Shown here: piece by piece, positions 57,187 to 64,000 of the stretch
Layout of the letters: every line of letters starts with the position of its first letter
How positions within the stretch are numbered: the first letter of the stretch is position 1
Source of the DNA: Flavobacterium sp. ov086
GTDB lineage: Bacteria > Bacteroidota > Bacteroidia > Flavobacteriales > Flavobacteriaceae
Length of the DNA: 64,000 nt
Assembly: GCF_900187965.1 (NCBI RefSeq)
Contig: NZ_FZNL01000012.1
Span: forward strand, 1 to 64,000
Direction of reading: 5' to 3'
Made by a program: the position numbers and the translations under genes
Notes under the pieces: model-generated
The model's database searches: none
Told to the model about the DNA's origin: nothing
Seen by the model: only the letters and a program-made list of their open reading frames with translations

Positions 57187-59334
57187 ATGATAGAATTTTT
57201 CAAGCATTTAATACACGAATTCGAATTACCACTTAATAACCCAGTATTGATTTTCTCGTTAATACTTTTTATTATACTCTTGTCCCCAATTTTACTCAAA
57301 AAAATAAATATCCCGGGAATTATCGGACTTATTATTTCGGGTGTAATTATAGGACCTCACGGATTAAATATTCTGGCAAAAAACTCCGCCGTTGATTTAT
57401 TTTCGACAATTGGACTTCTTTATATCATGTTTATTGCCGGTCTGGAACTCGACATGAATGAGTTTAAAGCCAATAAAAATAAGAGTTTATTATTTGGTTT
57501 TTTTACCTTTATTTTTCCGCTTTCGATTGGGTTTCCGGTTTGCTTTTACCTCTTAAATTACGATTTCAATGCCAGTTTTTTAACCGCGAGCATGTTTGCA
57601 ACACACACTTTGGTGGCGTATCCAATTGTGAGTAAACTGGGAATTGCAAAAAATCAGGCGGTTGCCATAACTGTTGGAGGAACGATTTTAACAGATACTG
57701 CTGTTTTGATTATTTTGGCGGTTATTATGGGAAGCAGTCAGGGAAATCTGAATCAGGCTTTTTGGATAAAACTAACCGTTTCATTGGCTATTTTCTCGGC
57801 AATTATGTTTTTACTTATTCCGAGAGTTGCAAAATGGTTCTTTAAGAAATTAGAAAGTGAGAAACACGCCCATTATATTTTTGTACTTTCAGTTGTTTTC
57901 TTCGCTGCGTTTTTGGCAGAAGTAGCAGGAGTAGAGCCCATTATTGGAGCATTCGTTGCTGGTTTGGCACTGAACCCTTTAATTCCGCATTCGTCAGCAT
58001 TAATGAATAGAATTGAGTTTATTGGAAACGCTTTGTTTATTCCGTTTTTCCTGATTTCTGTGGGAATGCTAGTTGATATTAGCGTGATTCTTAGCGGTCC
58101 AACGGCTTTAATTGTTGCCGGAACTTTGAGTGTTGTGGCTATTTTTGGAAAATGGATTGCAGCATTTTTTACTCAAATTGTTTTTAAATATACAAAGACC
58201 GAGAGACAGCTTATATTTGGATTAAGTAGTGCGCATGCTGCTGCAACTCTGGCGGTTATTTTGGTTGGATTTAAAGCTAAAATTCTGGACGAAAACATCT
58301 TGAATGGAACCATTATTTTAATCCTGATTACTTGTATCGTAGCTTCGTTTGCTACTGAAAAAGCTGCTAAAAAAATTGCCATTTGCGAAGAAGAAGTTTC
58401 ACACGAAGATGCACATAGCGACCAAATTTTGGACGAACATATATTGATTCCGTTAGCAAAAACTTCGGCGACAGCCAGTTTATTAGATTTTGCACTTTTG
58501 ATAAAAGATAAAAAATCGTCTAATCCGGTGACTTTGTTAACGATTGTTCCGAATAATGATCAGGCGGAAATTAATATTTTGAAGTATAGAAAGGCGGTTG
58601 ATAAATTTGTAATTCAAGGTTCTGCATCAGAAGTAAAAATAAATACAATTGCCAGAATTGATCACAATCCTGCGAGTGGAATTGCAAGAACTTCTAAAGA
58701 AATTATGTCTGATATTGTGATTGTTGGCTGGCCAAGAAAAACAGGTTTCCTGGATAAAATATTTGGAGAAAACGTAGATTCGATCATTAATAATGTAGAC
58801 AAAAGTTTATTTATTTGCAGGTTTCAAAAAACATTTATCGAAGAGAAAAGATTGGTTTTTATTTGTCCGCCATTTTCAGAAAGAGGCGTTGGTTTTCATC
58901 TTCTGTTACAGAAAATCTGCAGATTATCGCAGGAATTAAGTATTCCGATTGTAATTTATGCCGAGTATAAAACGCATCAGGCTATTCAGCAAATTGCAAT
59001 TAAATTGAAGTTGAATGCTAAATTAGGTTTTAAAAGTATTTTGGATTGGGATGATTTTGAAGCTATTTCAGATGAAATAAAACCAACTGATTTAATTGTT
59101 TTCAACTTATCCAGAAAAGGTTCTGTTTCGTACCAAACCATATTTGATAAACTACCACAGAAATTCGAGAAATCATTTAGCGGTAATAATCTGATTTTGG
59201 TTTATGCCCAAGACGATCGTAAAGAAACTGCGATGGATGCCTACGAAGATTTTACCGCTACGCCATTACAAAAAGGTCTTGAAGCAATCGAGCAAATTGG
59301 TCGTGGTTTAGGCAATATTTTGAAGAAAGGATAG
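57187..59334 (+). CDS. CPA2-family cation:proton antiporter with C-terminal USP-like region
   Basis: This 715-residue protein's N-terminal 400 residues hold about 12 membrane segments with NhaA/KefB-like motifs: IPGIIGLIISGVIIGPHGLN, MFIAGLELDMNEFKANK, GGTILTDTAVLIIL and EPIIGAFVAGLALNPLIP. It exchanges Na+ or K+ for H+ across the inner membrane. Residues about 420-700 are cytosolic and resemble tandem universal-stress-like folds (HILIPLAKTSATASLLDFAL, SDIVIVGWPRK) that could regulate transport. A copy of its last 12 codons occurs at 61955-61990. Confidence 0.9.
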   Translation: MIEFFKHLIHEFELPLNNPVLIFSLILFIILLSPILLKKINIPGIIGLIISGVIIGPHGLNILAKNSAVDLFSTIGLLYIMFIAGLELDMNEFKANKNKSLLFGFFTFIFPLSIGFPVCFYLLNYDFNASFLTASMFATHTLVAYPIVSKLGIAKNQAVAITVGGTILTDTAVLIILAVIMGSSQGNLNQAFWIKLTVSLAIFSAIMFLLIPRVAKWFFKKLESEKHAHYIFVLSVVFFAAFLAEVAGVEPIIGAFVAGLALNPLIPHSSALMNRIEFIGNALFIPFFLISVGMLVDISVILSGPTALIVAGTLSVVAIFGKWIAAFFTQIVFKYTKTERQLIFGLSSAHAAATLAVILVGFKAKILDENILNGTIILILITCIVASFATEKAAKKIAICEEEVSHEDAHSDQILDEHILIPLAKTSATASLLDFALLIKDKKSSNPVTLLTIVPNNDQAEINILKYRKAVDKFVIQGSASEVKINTIARIDHNPASGIARTSKEIMSDIVIVGWPRKTGFLDKIFGENVDSIINNVDKSLFICRFQKTFIEEKRLVFICPPFSERGVGFHLLLQKICRLSQELSIPIVIYAEYKTHQAIQQIAIKLKLNAKLGFKSILDWDDFEAISDEIKPTDLIVFNLSRKGSVSYQTIFDKLPQKFEKSFSGNNLILVYAQDDRKETAMDAYEDFTATPLQKGLEAIEQIGRGLGNILKKG

Positions 59335-59365
59335 TTGTTGTGAGTAAATATTTACATAGATAAAA

Positions 59366-60109
59366 ATGATACCGAAGTTACCAATAATTATATTGATATT
59401 TTTAAGTTTTGCTGTAACGGCGCAAAACAAAATGAAAAATACGGAAGAACTTATAGATAAAAAAGATCCTGCCTGGACGACTGTCGAAGACTGGATTAAA
59501 ACGGCAAAAAACAAAGTTGAGGTTTTACCCGTTGATGCTGTAAAAGCAAAAGAAACCTTATATAAAACTCAGGTTACAACCCGTTCGACAATGGGAGCAG
59601 TTGTTTTTATGACCGGAGGAATTTTAGTTGATAATGGCTGGATTAGAATTTTGGGTTCAGGAAATTCAAAATTTAACCGCACACTTCCAGATTGGAATAA
59701 AGGAAAATCGTTTAAAGAATTTGGCGAAACACCTCCTTTTTTATTAATTGCTGATGATGCGATTGGTGGTTTTTATCTTTTAAACGGTGGCGGATTAGGA
59801 ACTGATTTAGGGAAGATTTATTATTTCTCGCCTGACAATCTCGAATATGAGCAACTGGATATTACATATTCTGAGTTTCTGGGATTCTGTTTTAATAATG
59901 ATTTGGATAAGTTCTACGAAGGTAACAGATGGAAGGACTGGAGAGAAGAAGTTTCGAAATTAAAAGGCGATGAGGTTTTTAATTTCTATCCATTTCTATG
60001 GACAGCTGAAGGAAGTGATATCAATAAAAGTGCAAGAAAAATAATTCCAATAGAGGAACAATATAGTTTTAATCTGGATTTAAGAAAACAACTTGGTTTT
60101 GATCAGTGA
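59366..60109 (+). CDS. DUF2625-family secreted protein
   Basis: This 247-residue protein has a signal-like N-terminus (IPKLPIIILIFLSFAVTAQN). The remainder matches DUF2625 wording: KKDPAWTTVEDWIKTAKNKV, TRSTMGAVVFMTGGILVDNG, WIRILGSGNSKF, LLIADDAIGGFYLLNGGGLG and YFSPDNLEYEQLDITYSEFL. The function of the family is unknown; it is frequent near polymorphic-toxin immunity genes. The next gene is an SMI1/KNR4 protein, which fits that neighbourhood. Confidence 0.88.
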   Translation: MIPKLPIIILIFLSFAVTAQNKMKNTEELIDKKDPAWTTVEDWIKTAKNKVEVLPVDAVKAKETLYKTQVTTRSTMGAVVFMTGGILVDNGWIRILGSGNSKFNRTLPDWNKGKSFKEFGETPPFLLIADDAIGGFYLLNGGGLGTDLGKIYYFSPDNLEYEQLDITYSEFLGFCFNNDLDKFYEGNRWKDWREEVSKLKGDEVFNFYPFLWTAEGSDINKSARKIIPIEEQYSFNLDLRKQLGFDQ

Positions 60110-60164
60110 AAATTAATTTTCAGGGTATTGTATTGAAATATATTTGTAAAACGGAATTTAATTC

Positions 60165-60590
60165 ATGGAAGATCTGCAAGAAATAATTGTAAAATATAGT
60201 TTTCCTAAAAGAGATATAAATGCTTCTGTTAGTATTTCAGAGGTTGAATCATATGCCAATTTAAAACTTCCTGAAGATTACATTTTTTATCTTGAAAACT
60301 ATTTTGGGATTGATCAATTTATTGGTGTTGAATTTATAAACCTTTGGAGTTTAGAGGAAATTATTGAAACCAATAAAGGTTATAATATTGTTGAACAAAT
60401 GACCAGAACTATTGGAATTGGTTCAAATGGGAGTGGAGAATTTATAGGAATTGAAATAGATCAATTTGATAATGTAAAAATAATTCTTTCGCCATTTATT
60501 GACCTGAATAGTAAATATAATATTGAAATTGGGATATCATTTACTGATTTTCTTGTTCGTCTAAATAATGGAATTGATTGGTTTTTGTGA
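60165..60590 (+). CDS. SMI1/KNR4-family protein (possible immunity protein)
   Basis: This 141-residue protein has the fold signature: LKLPEDYIFYLENYFGIDQF, then EFINLWSLEEIIETNKGYNI and GIGSNGSGEFIGIEIDQF, and a C-terminal SFTDFLVRLNNG. SMI1/KNR4 proteins often act as immunity proteins to nuclease toxins; no toxin gene is adjacent, so that is unproven here. Confidence 0.85.
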   Translation: MEDLQEIIVKYSFPKRDINASVSISEVESYANLKLPEDYIFYLENYFGIDQFIGVEFINLWSLEEIIETNKGYNIVEQMTRTIGIGSNGSGEFIGIEIDQFDNVKIILSPFIDLNSKYNIEIGISFTDFLVRLNNGIDWFL

Positions 60591-60593
60591 TTT

Positions 60594-61688
60594 TTAAGCA
60601 ACCCATTTTGTTCTTAATTTCATAAATGGTTTTTCGATTATTTGATGAAGTATAAAGGCAATCGCGATGCATGAAATAATACAGATTATTAAACTCAAAG
60701 TACTGCTTGAATCGAAACCAAAATAACTTAAAATTAACTGTGTAATATGGATAATTCCCTTATGAATTAAGTAAATTCCATAAGATAATGTGGCGATGAA
60801 AGTAGTGATTTTTGAATTGATCTGATATAAAAAACTCGTTGGTGAAATGGCGCCAATAACCATAAATCCATATCCGATTCCTACTAAAGTGAATCCAAAA
60901 ATAGAAGCATAAAAGGAATGTTCTTCATAACATAAAAAGTAAGCTATAACTAATGTAATCAAGCTAACTATTAAAAAATGATTTCCATACTTAGAAATTA
61001 CGTTCCATAAAGCAGGCATAAATTGATATATTGCTGCAATCGAAACTCCTGTCAAAAGCCCATCTAAACGATTATAAGTTGGATAATAGATGTATTTTTG
61101 CCAAAAGAGCCATGCATTTTCGTCAGCAATATGAGGAAGATATAAGATTTTCCAGCTATAAAATCGAATAATAAAACCGAAAGTAAAAAGTCCGATTAAA
61201 ACCCAATATGATTTATGAAATTGTTTGTATTTCTGCAAAAGAATAAGTGCAATTGGTAAAAGAAAATAAAAATGCTCTTCGACACAAAGTGACCAGGCAT
61301 GCGAAAAAGTTCCGAAATCGCGAAGGTTTAGATCGAAATTTTGGGTAAATGTTAGTAGTTTCCATATTGGAGGAAGCGCCTCACGCTCTCTAAATAATGG
61401 AATTAAAAAATAAACTCCTGTTATAAACCAAAATAAAGGAAGTATTCTGAAAAAACGTTTTAAAAAGAAATCTTTAAATGAAATTCTAACGTCATTTTTA
61501 ATTTGAAAAAATAACTGAGAAGATATTAAAAAGCCGCTTAAAACGAAAAATAAATCTACACCTGTCCAACCAAATTTTGCTATATTTGGTAACCATTCAG
61601 GACATTCGAAAAGTTGATAATGAAATAAAAAGACAAAACATATTGCAAAAGCGCGTAAATGATCTAATCCATATAATTTTTTGTGCAC
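60594..61688 (-). CDS. Acyltransferase 3 family membrane protein
   Basis: This 364-residue protein has about ten membrane segments and the family motifs GLDHLRAFAICFVFLFHYQL (catalytic His region), FGWTGVDLFFVLSGFLISSQ and HAWSLCVEEHFYFLLPIALI. It transfers acyl groups to cell-surface or exported glycans. It converges with the SMI1/KNR4 gene, ending three bases from it. The specific substrate is unknown. Confidence 0.92.
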   Translation of the reverse strand: MHKKLYGLDHLRAFAICFVFLFHYQLFECPEWLPNIAKFGWTGVDLFFVLSGFLISSQLFFQIKNDVRISFKDFFLKRFFRILPLFWFITGVYFLIPLFREREALPPIWKLLTFTQNFDLNLRDFGTFSHAWSLCVEEHFYFLLPIALILLQKYKQFHKSYWVLIGLFTFGFIIRFYSWKILYLPHIADENAWLFWQKYIYYPTYNRLDGLLTGVSIAAIYQFMPALWNVISKYGNHFLIVSLITLVIAYFLCYEEHSFYASIFGFTLVGIGYGFMVIGAISPTSFLYQINSKITTFIATLSYGIYLIHKGIIHITQLILSYFGFDSSSTLSLIICIISCIAIAFILHQIIEKPFMKLRTKWVA

Positions 61689-61862
61689 TTTGGAATCGAT
61701 TTGTTTTTTTATGAATATTTTTTGATAGCTTATCGAATGAAAAAAGAATTTTTCGACAGTAAAGATAATTGAATTACAAAAGTTTCTTTCTCAAAAAAAA
61801 GGATTTTATTAACATTTTTTTTGCCCGATTTTGATAATTTTAGAAATAAAAACAAAGTAAAA

Positions 61863-61952
61863 ATGAAACACAAAGCCACATCAATCCGATCCTTTATTGG
61901 TGCCAAAGATTTTGAAATTCGGGTAACTATTATCAAAAATGAATGGAAGTAA
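61863..61952 (+). pseudogene. Truncated copy of the VOC-protein gene start
   Basis: The frame reads MKHKATSIRSFIGAKDFEIR, then unrelated codons and a stop. The first 19 residues match the intact gene at 63461 (MKHKAVSIRPFIGAKDFEIS). All later parts are missing. Confidence 0.85.
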
Positions 61953-61954
61953 TT

Positions 61955-61990
61955 AGGAGAGGTTTGGTTAATATTTTGAAGAAAGGATAA
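61955..61990 (+). pseudogene. Copy of the antiporter gene's 3' end
   Basis: The frame RRGLVNILKKG plus stop matches the end of the antiporter gene (GRGLGNILKKG, 59299-59334), as does the DNA (aatattttgaagaaaggat). It directly abuts the VOC fragment, forming a chimeric scar in the 329-base gap 61689-62017. Confidence 0.75.
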
Positions 61991-62017
61991 TTGTTTTTTT
62001 AACCTGAAAGAATCTAA

Positions 62018-62680
62018 ATGAATGAAATTGTAAGTTATTATGATACTTTGGCAAGTACATATGATGAAAATAGATTTAACAATACTTATGGTAAATTTAT
62101 CGATAATCAAGAAAGAAAAATTCTAGATCGATTATTAACTAATAAAAATGAAGTAATTCTTGATTTGGCTTGTGGTACAGGAAGACTTTTAAATTATGCC
62201 TCTTTAGGAGTTGATGCGAGTAGTGCAATGGTTGAAATTTCAAAAGCAAAATTCCCCAAAAAAACAATCTTATTGAATGAAGCGGATCAACTAATAATAG
62301 AGAATAATAGTATTGATACCATTATTAGTTTTCATTTTTTCATGCACTTAGAGGAGAGAAAAATTGATGCTATATTTGAAGAATGCAATAGAGTCTTAAA
62401 AAAGAATGGAAGAATTATTTTTGATATTCCTTCGCGAAAAAGAAGACAACTTCTAGGTTATAAAAAGGAAGATTGGCATGGAGCAAGTAGTTTTTCGATT
62501 GAAGATTTAAAGTTAAAATCAAATTTTGAGATTAAAAGAACTATAGGTTTTCTATTTTTACCCATTCATAGATTTCCTAAGTTTTGCAGAAAGTTTCTCA
62601 TAACAATAGATTCATTTTTGGCCACTTCATTTCTGAAAGAATATAGTTCTTATTTAATCATTGAATTTGAGAAGAAATGA
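62018..62680 (+). CDS. Class I SAM-dependent methyltransferase
   Basis: This 220-residue protein has motif I ILDLACGTGRLLNYASLGVD and motif II/III KTILLNEADQLIIENNSIDT with IISFHFFMHLEE. A later stretch reads VLKKNGRIIFDIPSRKRRQL. It is a small-molecule-type methyltransferase. It overlaps the VanW-family gene by four bases (ATGA), so the two are translated together. The substrate is not predictable. Confidence 0.88.
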   Translation: MNEIVSYYDTLASTYDENRFNNTYGKFIDNQERKILDRLLTNKNEVILDLACGTGRLLNYASLGVDASSAMVEISKAKFPKKTILLNEADQLIIENNSIDTIISFHFFMHLEERKIDAIFEECNRVLKKNGRIIFDIPSRKRRQLLGYKKEDWHGASSFSIEDLKLKSNFEIKRTIGFLFLPIHRFPKFCRKFLITIDSFLATSFLKEYSSYLIIEFEKK

Positions 62681-63378
62681 GAACTTGGAAACATATAAAA
62701 ATACATTTAAAATTACTTATTCGGTTTAAAAATGATTTGCTAAGTAGAGATTTTTTCAAGTTTTCTGAAGAAATGCAACATGAATTTGTTTTTGATTATG
62801 CATTAACAATATCGCAGGAAATAAAACTAGGTCTGACTTTTGAAAACAAGTTACACAATATTGAATTGGCTTCGAAAAGAATAAATCGACATGTTCTTAA
62901 ACCAAATCAAATCCTTTCTTTCCTAAAAATTATTGGAAATCCAAATCAGAATTTTAAGAAAAGCAGAACTTTAGTAAACGGGAAGTTAAAACAAGAGAAT
63001 GGAGGAGGGATGTGTCAGGTATCCGGAATTGTATATCAGATGAGTTTAATTGCTGGTTTAGAAATTTTAGAGAGACACAATCATTCCGTTGATATTTATA
63101 CTGAAGAAACAAGGTTTGCGCCCTTAGGTTGTGATGCAACAATTGTTTATGGATATAAGGATTTGAGAATAAAAAACAACTTGCCGTTTCCGGTTAAATT
63201 TGAAATTAAAATAGTTGATAATTATTTACACGCAACTTTGTTTAGTGTAAAAGCAATTGAGAAGAGAGAATTAGCTTTTGAATCTAAAATGGATCAAAAT
63301 TTTGTTTATGTAAGTGTTTTCAATAATGACAGAAAATTGTTGAATCAATCTAAATATAAGGTAGTAAATTTAGAGTAA
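62677..63378 (+). CDS. VanW-family protein
   Basis: The 233 residues contain the VanW core: NRHVLKPNQILSFLKIIGNP, NGGGMCQVSGIVYQMSLIAG and LEILERHNHSVDIYT, then RFAPLGCDATIVYGYKDLRI. The family is named from the vancomycin-resistance cluster but its activity is unknown; the conserved Cys, His and Asp resemble an enzyme site. It is coupled to the upstream methyltransferase by a four-base overlap. No glycopeptide-resistance genes are nearby, so resistance should not be inferred. Confidence 0.9.
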   Translation: MRTWKHIKIHLKLLIRFKNDLLSRDFFKFSEEMQHEFVFDYALTISQEIKLGLTFENKLHNIELASKRINRHVLKPNQILSFLKIIGNPNQNFKKSRTLVNGKLKQENGGGMCQVSGIVYQMSLIAGLEILERHNHSVDIYTEETRFAPLGCDATIVYGYKDLRIKNNLPFPVKFEIKIVDNYLHATLFSVKAIEKRELAFESKMDQNFVYVSVFNNDRKLLNQSKYKVVNLE

Positions 63379-63460
63379 TAACACCTTTTATCGGATCAAC
63401 CCTCGTAGTTTTATTGTATGGAAGATTTATAAAAACTAATTACTATTAAATGAGATTAAA

Positions 63461-63838
63461 ATGAAACATAAAGCAGTATCAATCAGACCGTTTATTGGAG
63501 CCAAAGATTTTGAAATCTCCAGAAGTTTCTACAAAGATTTAGGTTTCGAAGAAGGAGTTTTAGACTCAAAGTTTTCTGTTTTTAAAACGGGAGATTTAGC
63601 TTTTTATCTTCAGGATTATTATGATAAAAGCTGGAATGAAAACACGATGATTTTTCTGGAAGTCGAAGATGTTGATTACTATTACAATGAACTTCTAAAA
63701 CTCAATCTGACTGAAAAATACGGTGTAAAATTAACTCCAATACGCCATCTCGATTGGGGAAGCGAATGTTTTCTACACGATCCATCCGGTGTTTTGTGGC
63801 ATTTTGGAAATTTCTCAGGGAAAGAGTATAAAAAATAG
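63461..63838 (+). CDS. VOC/glyoxalase-fold protein
   Basis: This 125-residue protein has the beta-alpha-beta-beta-beta pattern of the vicinal oxygen chelate superfamily: VSIRPFIGAKDFEISRSFYK, DLAFYLQDYY, NTMIFLEVEDVDYYYNELLK and HLDWGSECFLHDPSGVLWHF. Similar proteins are called glyoxalase or bleomycin-resistance-like; the substrate is unknown. A truncated copy of its start lies at 61863. Confidence 0.88.
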   Translation: MKHKAVSIRPFIGAKDFEISRSFYKDLGFEEGVLDSKFSVFKTGDLAFYLQDYYDKSWNENTMIFLEVEDVDYYYNELLKLNLTEKYGVKLTPIRHLDWGSECFLHDPSGVLWHFGNFSGKEYKK

Positions 63839-63840
63839 TT

Positions 63841-63933
63841 GCCACGAATTTCACAAATTTTCACTAATTGTTTTGGCGCACGATAGAGTACTTATTCAAA
63901 TTATCAAACATTTTAATTAGTGAAATTCGTGGC
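63841..63933. repeat. 'gccacgaatttcac...' inverted repeat
   Basis: GCCACGAATTTCAC with TCACTAATT (63841-63869) pairs with AATTAGTGAAATTCGTGGC (63915-63933). It belongs to the same family as the repeat at 55337-55427. The last 65 bases of the window show nothing recognisable. Confidence 0.8.
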
Positions 63934-64000
63934 GAAAAACTACAGATGAAAATCTGCCAATTGAATTGTGTTTTTTTCTCTTTGATACCAATCATTATAA

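Noticed and set aside
60165..60590. A complete toxin-immunity pair with the SMI1/KNR4 gene
   Set aside because: No polymorphic toxin with a nuclease tip is adjacent; DUF2625 next to it is not a known toxin.
62677..63378. Vancomycin resistance function for the VanW-family gene
   Set aside because: No vanHAX or regulator genes are present and the family function is unknown; such proteins are widespread outside resistance clusters.

Overview
The window looks like chromosomal DNA of a Flavobacterium-type bacterium (Bacteroidota). The sequence is AT-rich, promoters match the Bacteroidota -7 box TAnnTTTG, and Shine-Dalgarno signals are largely absent. A secreted nuclease carries a type IX secretion sorting tail, a bacillithiol gene (bshB1) and menaquinone genes are present, and intergenic inverted repeats such as 'gccacgaatttcacgaatt' recur. 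All protein names rest on reading motifs by eye; no search was run.

Region 1 (about 1-8.7 kb) is an accessory RNA-repair neighbourhood. An IS end and a broken gene are followed by a membrane protein and two short promoter-to-terminator units encoding 29- and 31-residue ORFs. Three tRNA-like elements come next (about 2382-2849). Then come an RNA ligase resembling the RLIG1/C12orf29 family, an ATP-grasp protein, and a long non-coding stretch holding what looks like a circularly permuted tRNA-like element (T-arm and 3' acceptor strand first, then 5' acceptor strand, D-arm and anticodon arm). A slipin/Band-7 protein, a calcineurin-like phosphoesterase (with a truncated duplicate of its start) and a DEDDh 3'-5' exonuclease complete the cassette. 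This combination matches the RNA-repair syntax described by Burroughs and Aravind: ligase, end-processing enzymes, and an SPFH scaffold with a tRNA-like RNA.

Region 2 (about 8.8-15.9 kb, + strand) is a MoxR ATPase operon. Its five genes encode a 208-residue protein, a MoxR AAA+ ATPase, a 232-residue protein, an 852-residue protein with a degenerate vWA domain and a C-terminal region like ribosomal L7/L12, and a membrane-anchored TPR protein. It converges on region 3 (about 15.9-27.5 kb, - strand), which carries two WGR/HEAT plus SWIM-zinc-finger gene pairs and a retron reverse transcriptase. A complete retron ncRNA can be read upstream of the RT: a promoter box at 27471-27478, a1/a2 complementary ends, msr hairpins, a perfect 25-bp msd hairpin and a terminator. 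The second pair plus RT matches the composition I recall for type XIII retrons (RT + ARM/HEAT + WH-SWIM). The first pair with MoxR/vWA recalls E. coli yehI-L-M-P-Q. The most interesting proposal is that RNA repair, MoxR/vWA and the retron form one defence or RNA-damage-response island.

Region 4 (27.6-64 kb) is mostly core or ordinary genome. It includes long-chain acyl-CoA ligase, a TonB-dependent receptor, purL, a T9SS-exported endonuclease, a beta-helix lipoprotein, a menaquinone thioesterase with isochorismate synthase, bshB1, two tandem tRNA-His genes, a zinc metallopeptidase, a large hybrid histidine kinase, aldehyde dehydrogenase, an RluA pseudouridine synthase, a four-helix-bundle S23 protein, panB, an SH3 protein, L-serine dehydratase and a CPA2 antiporter. 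The end is more accessory: DUF2625, SMI1/KNR4, an acyltransferase, a chimeric duplication scar, a methyltransferase, a VanW protein and a VOC protein.
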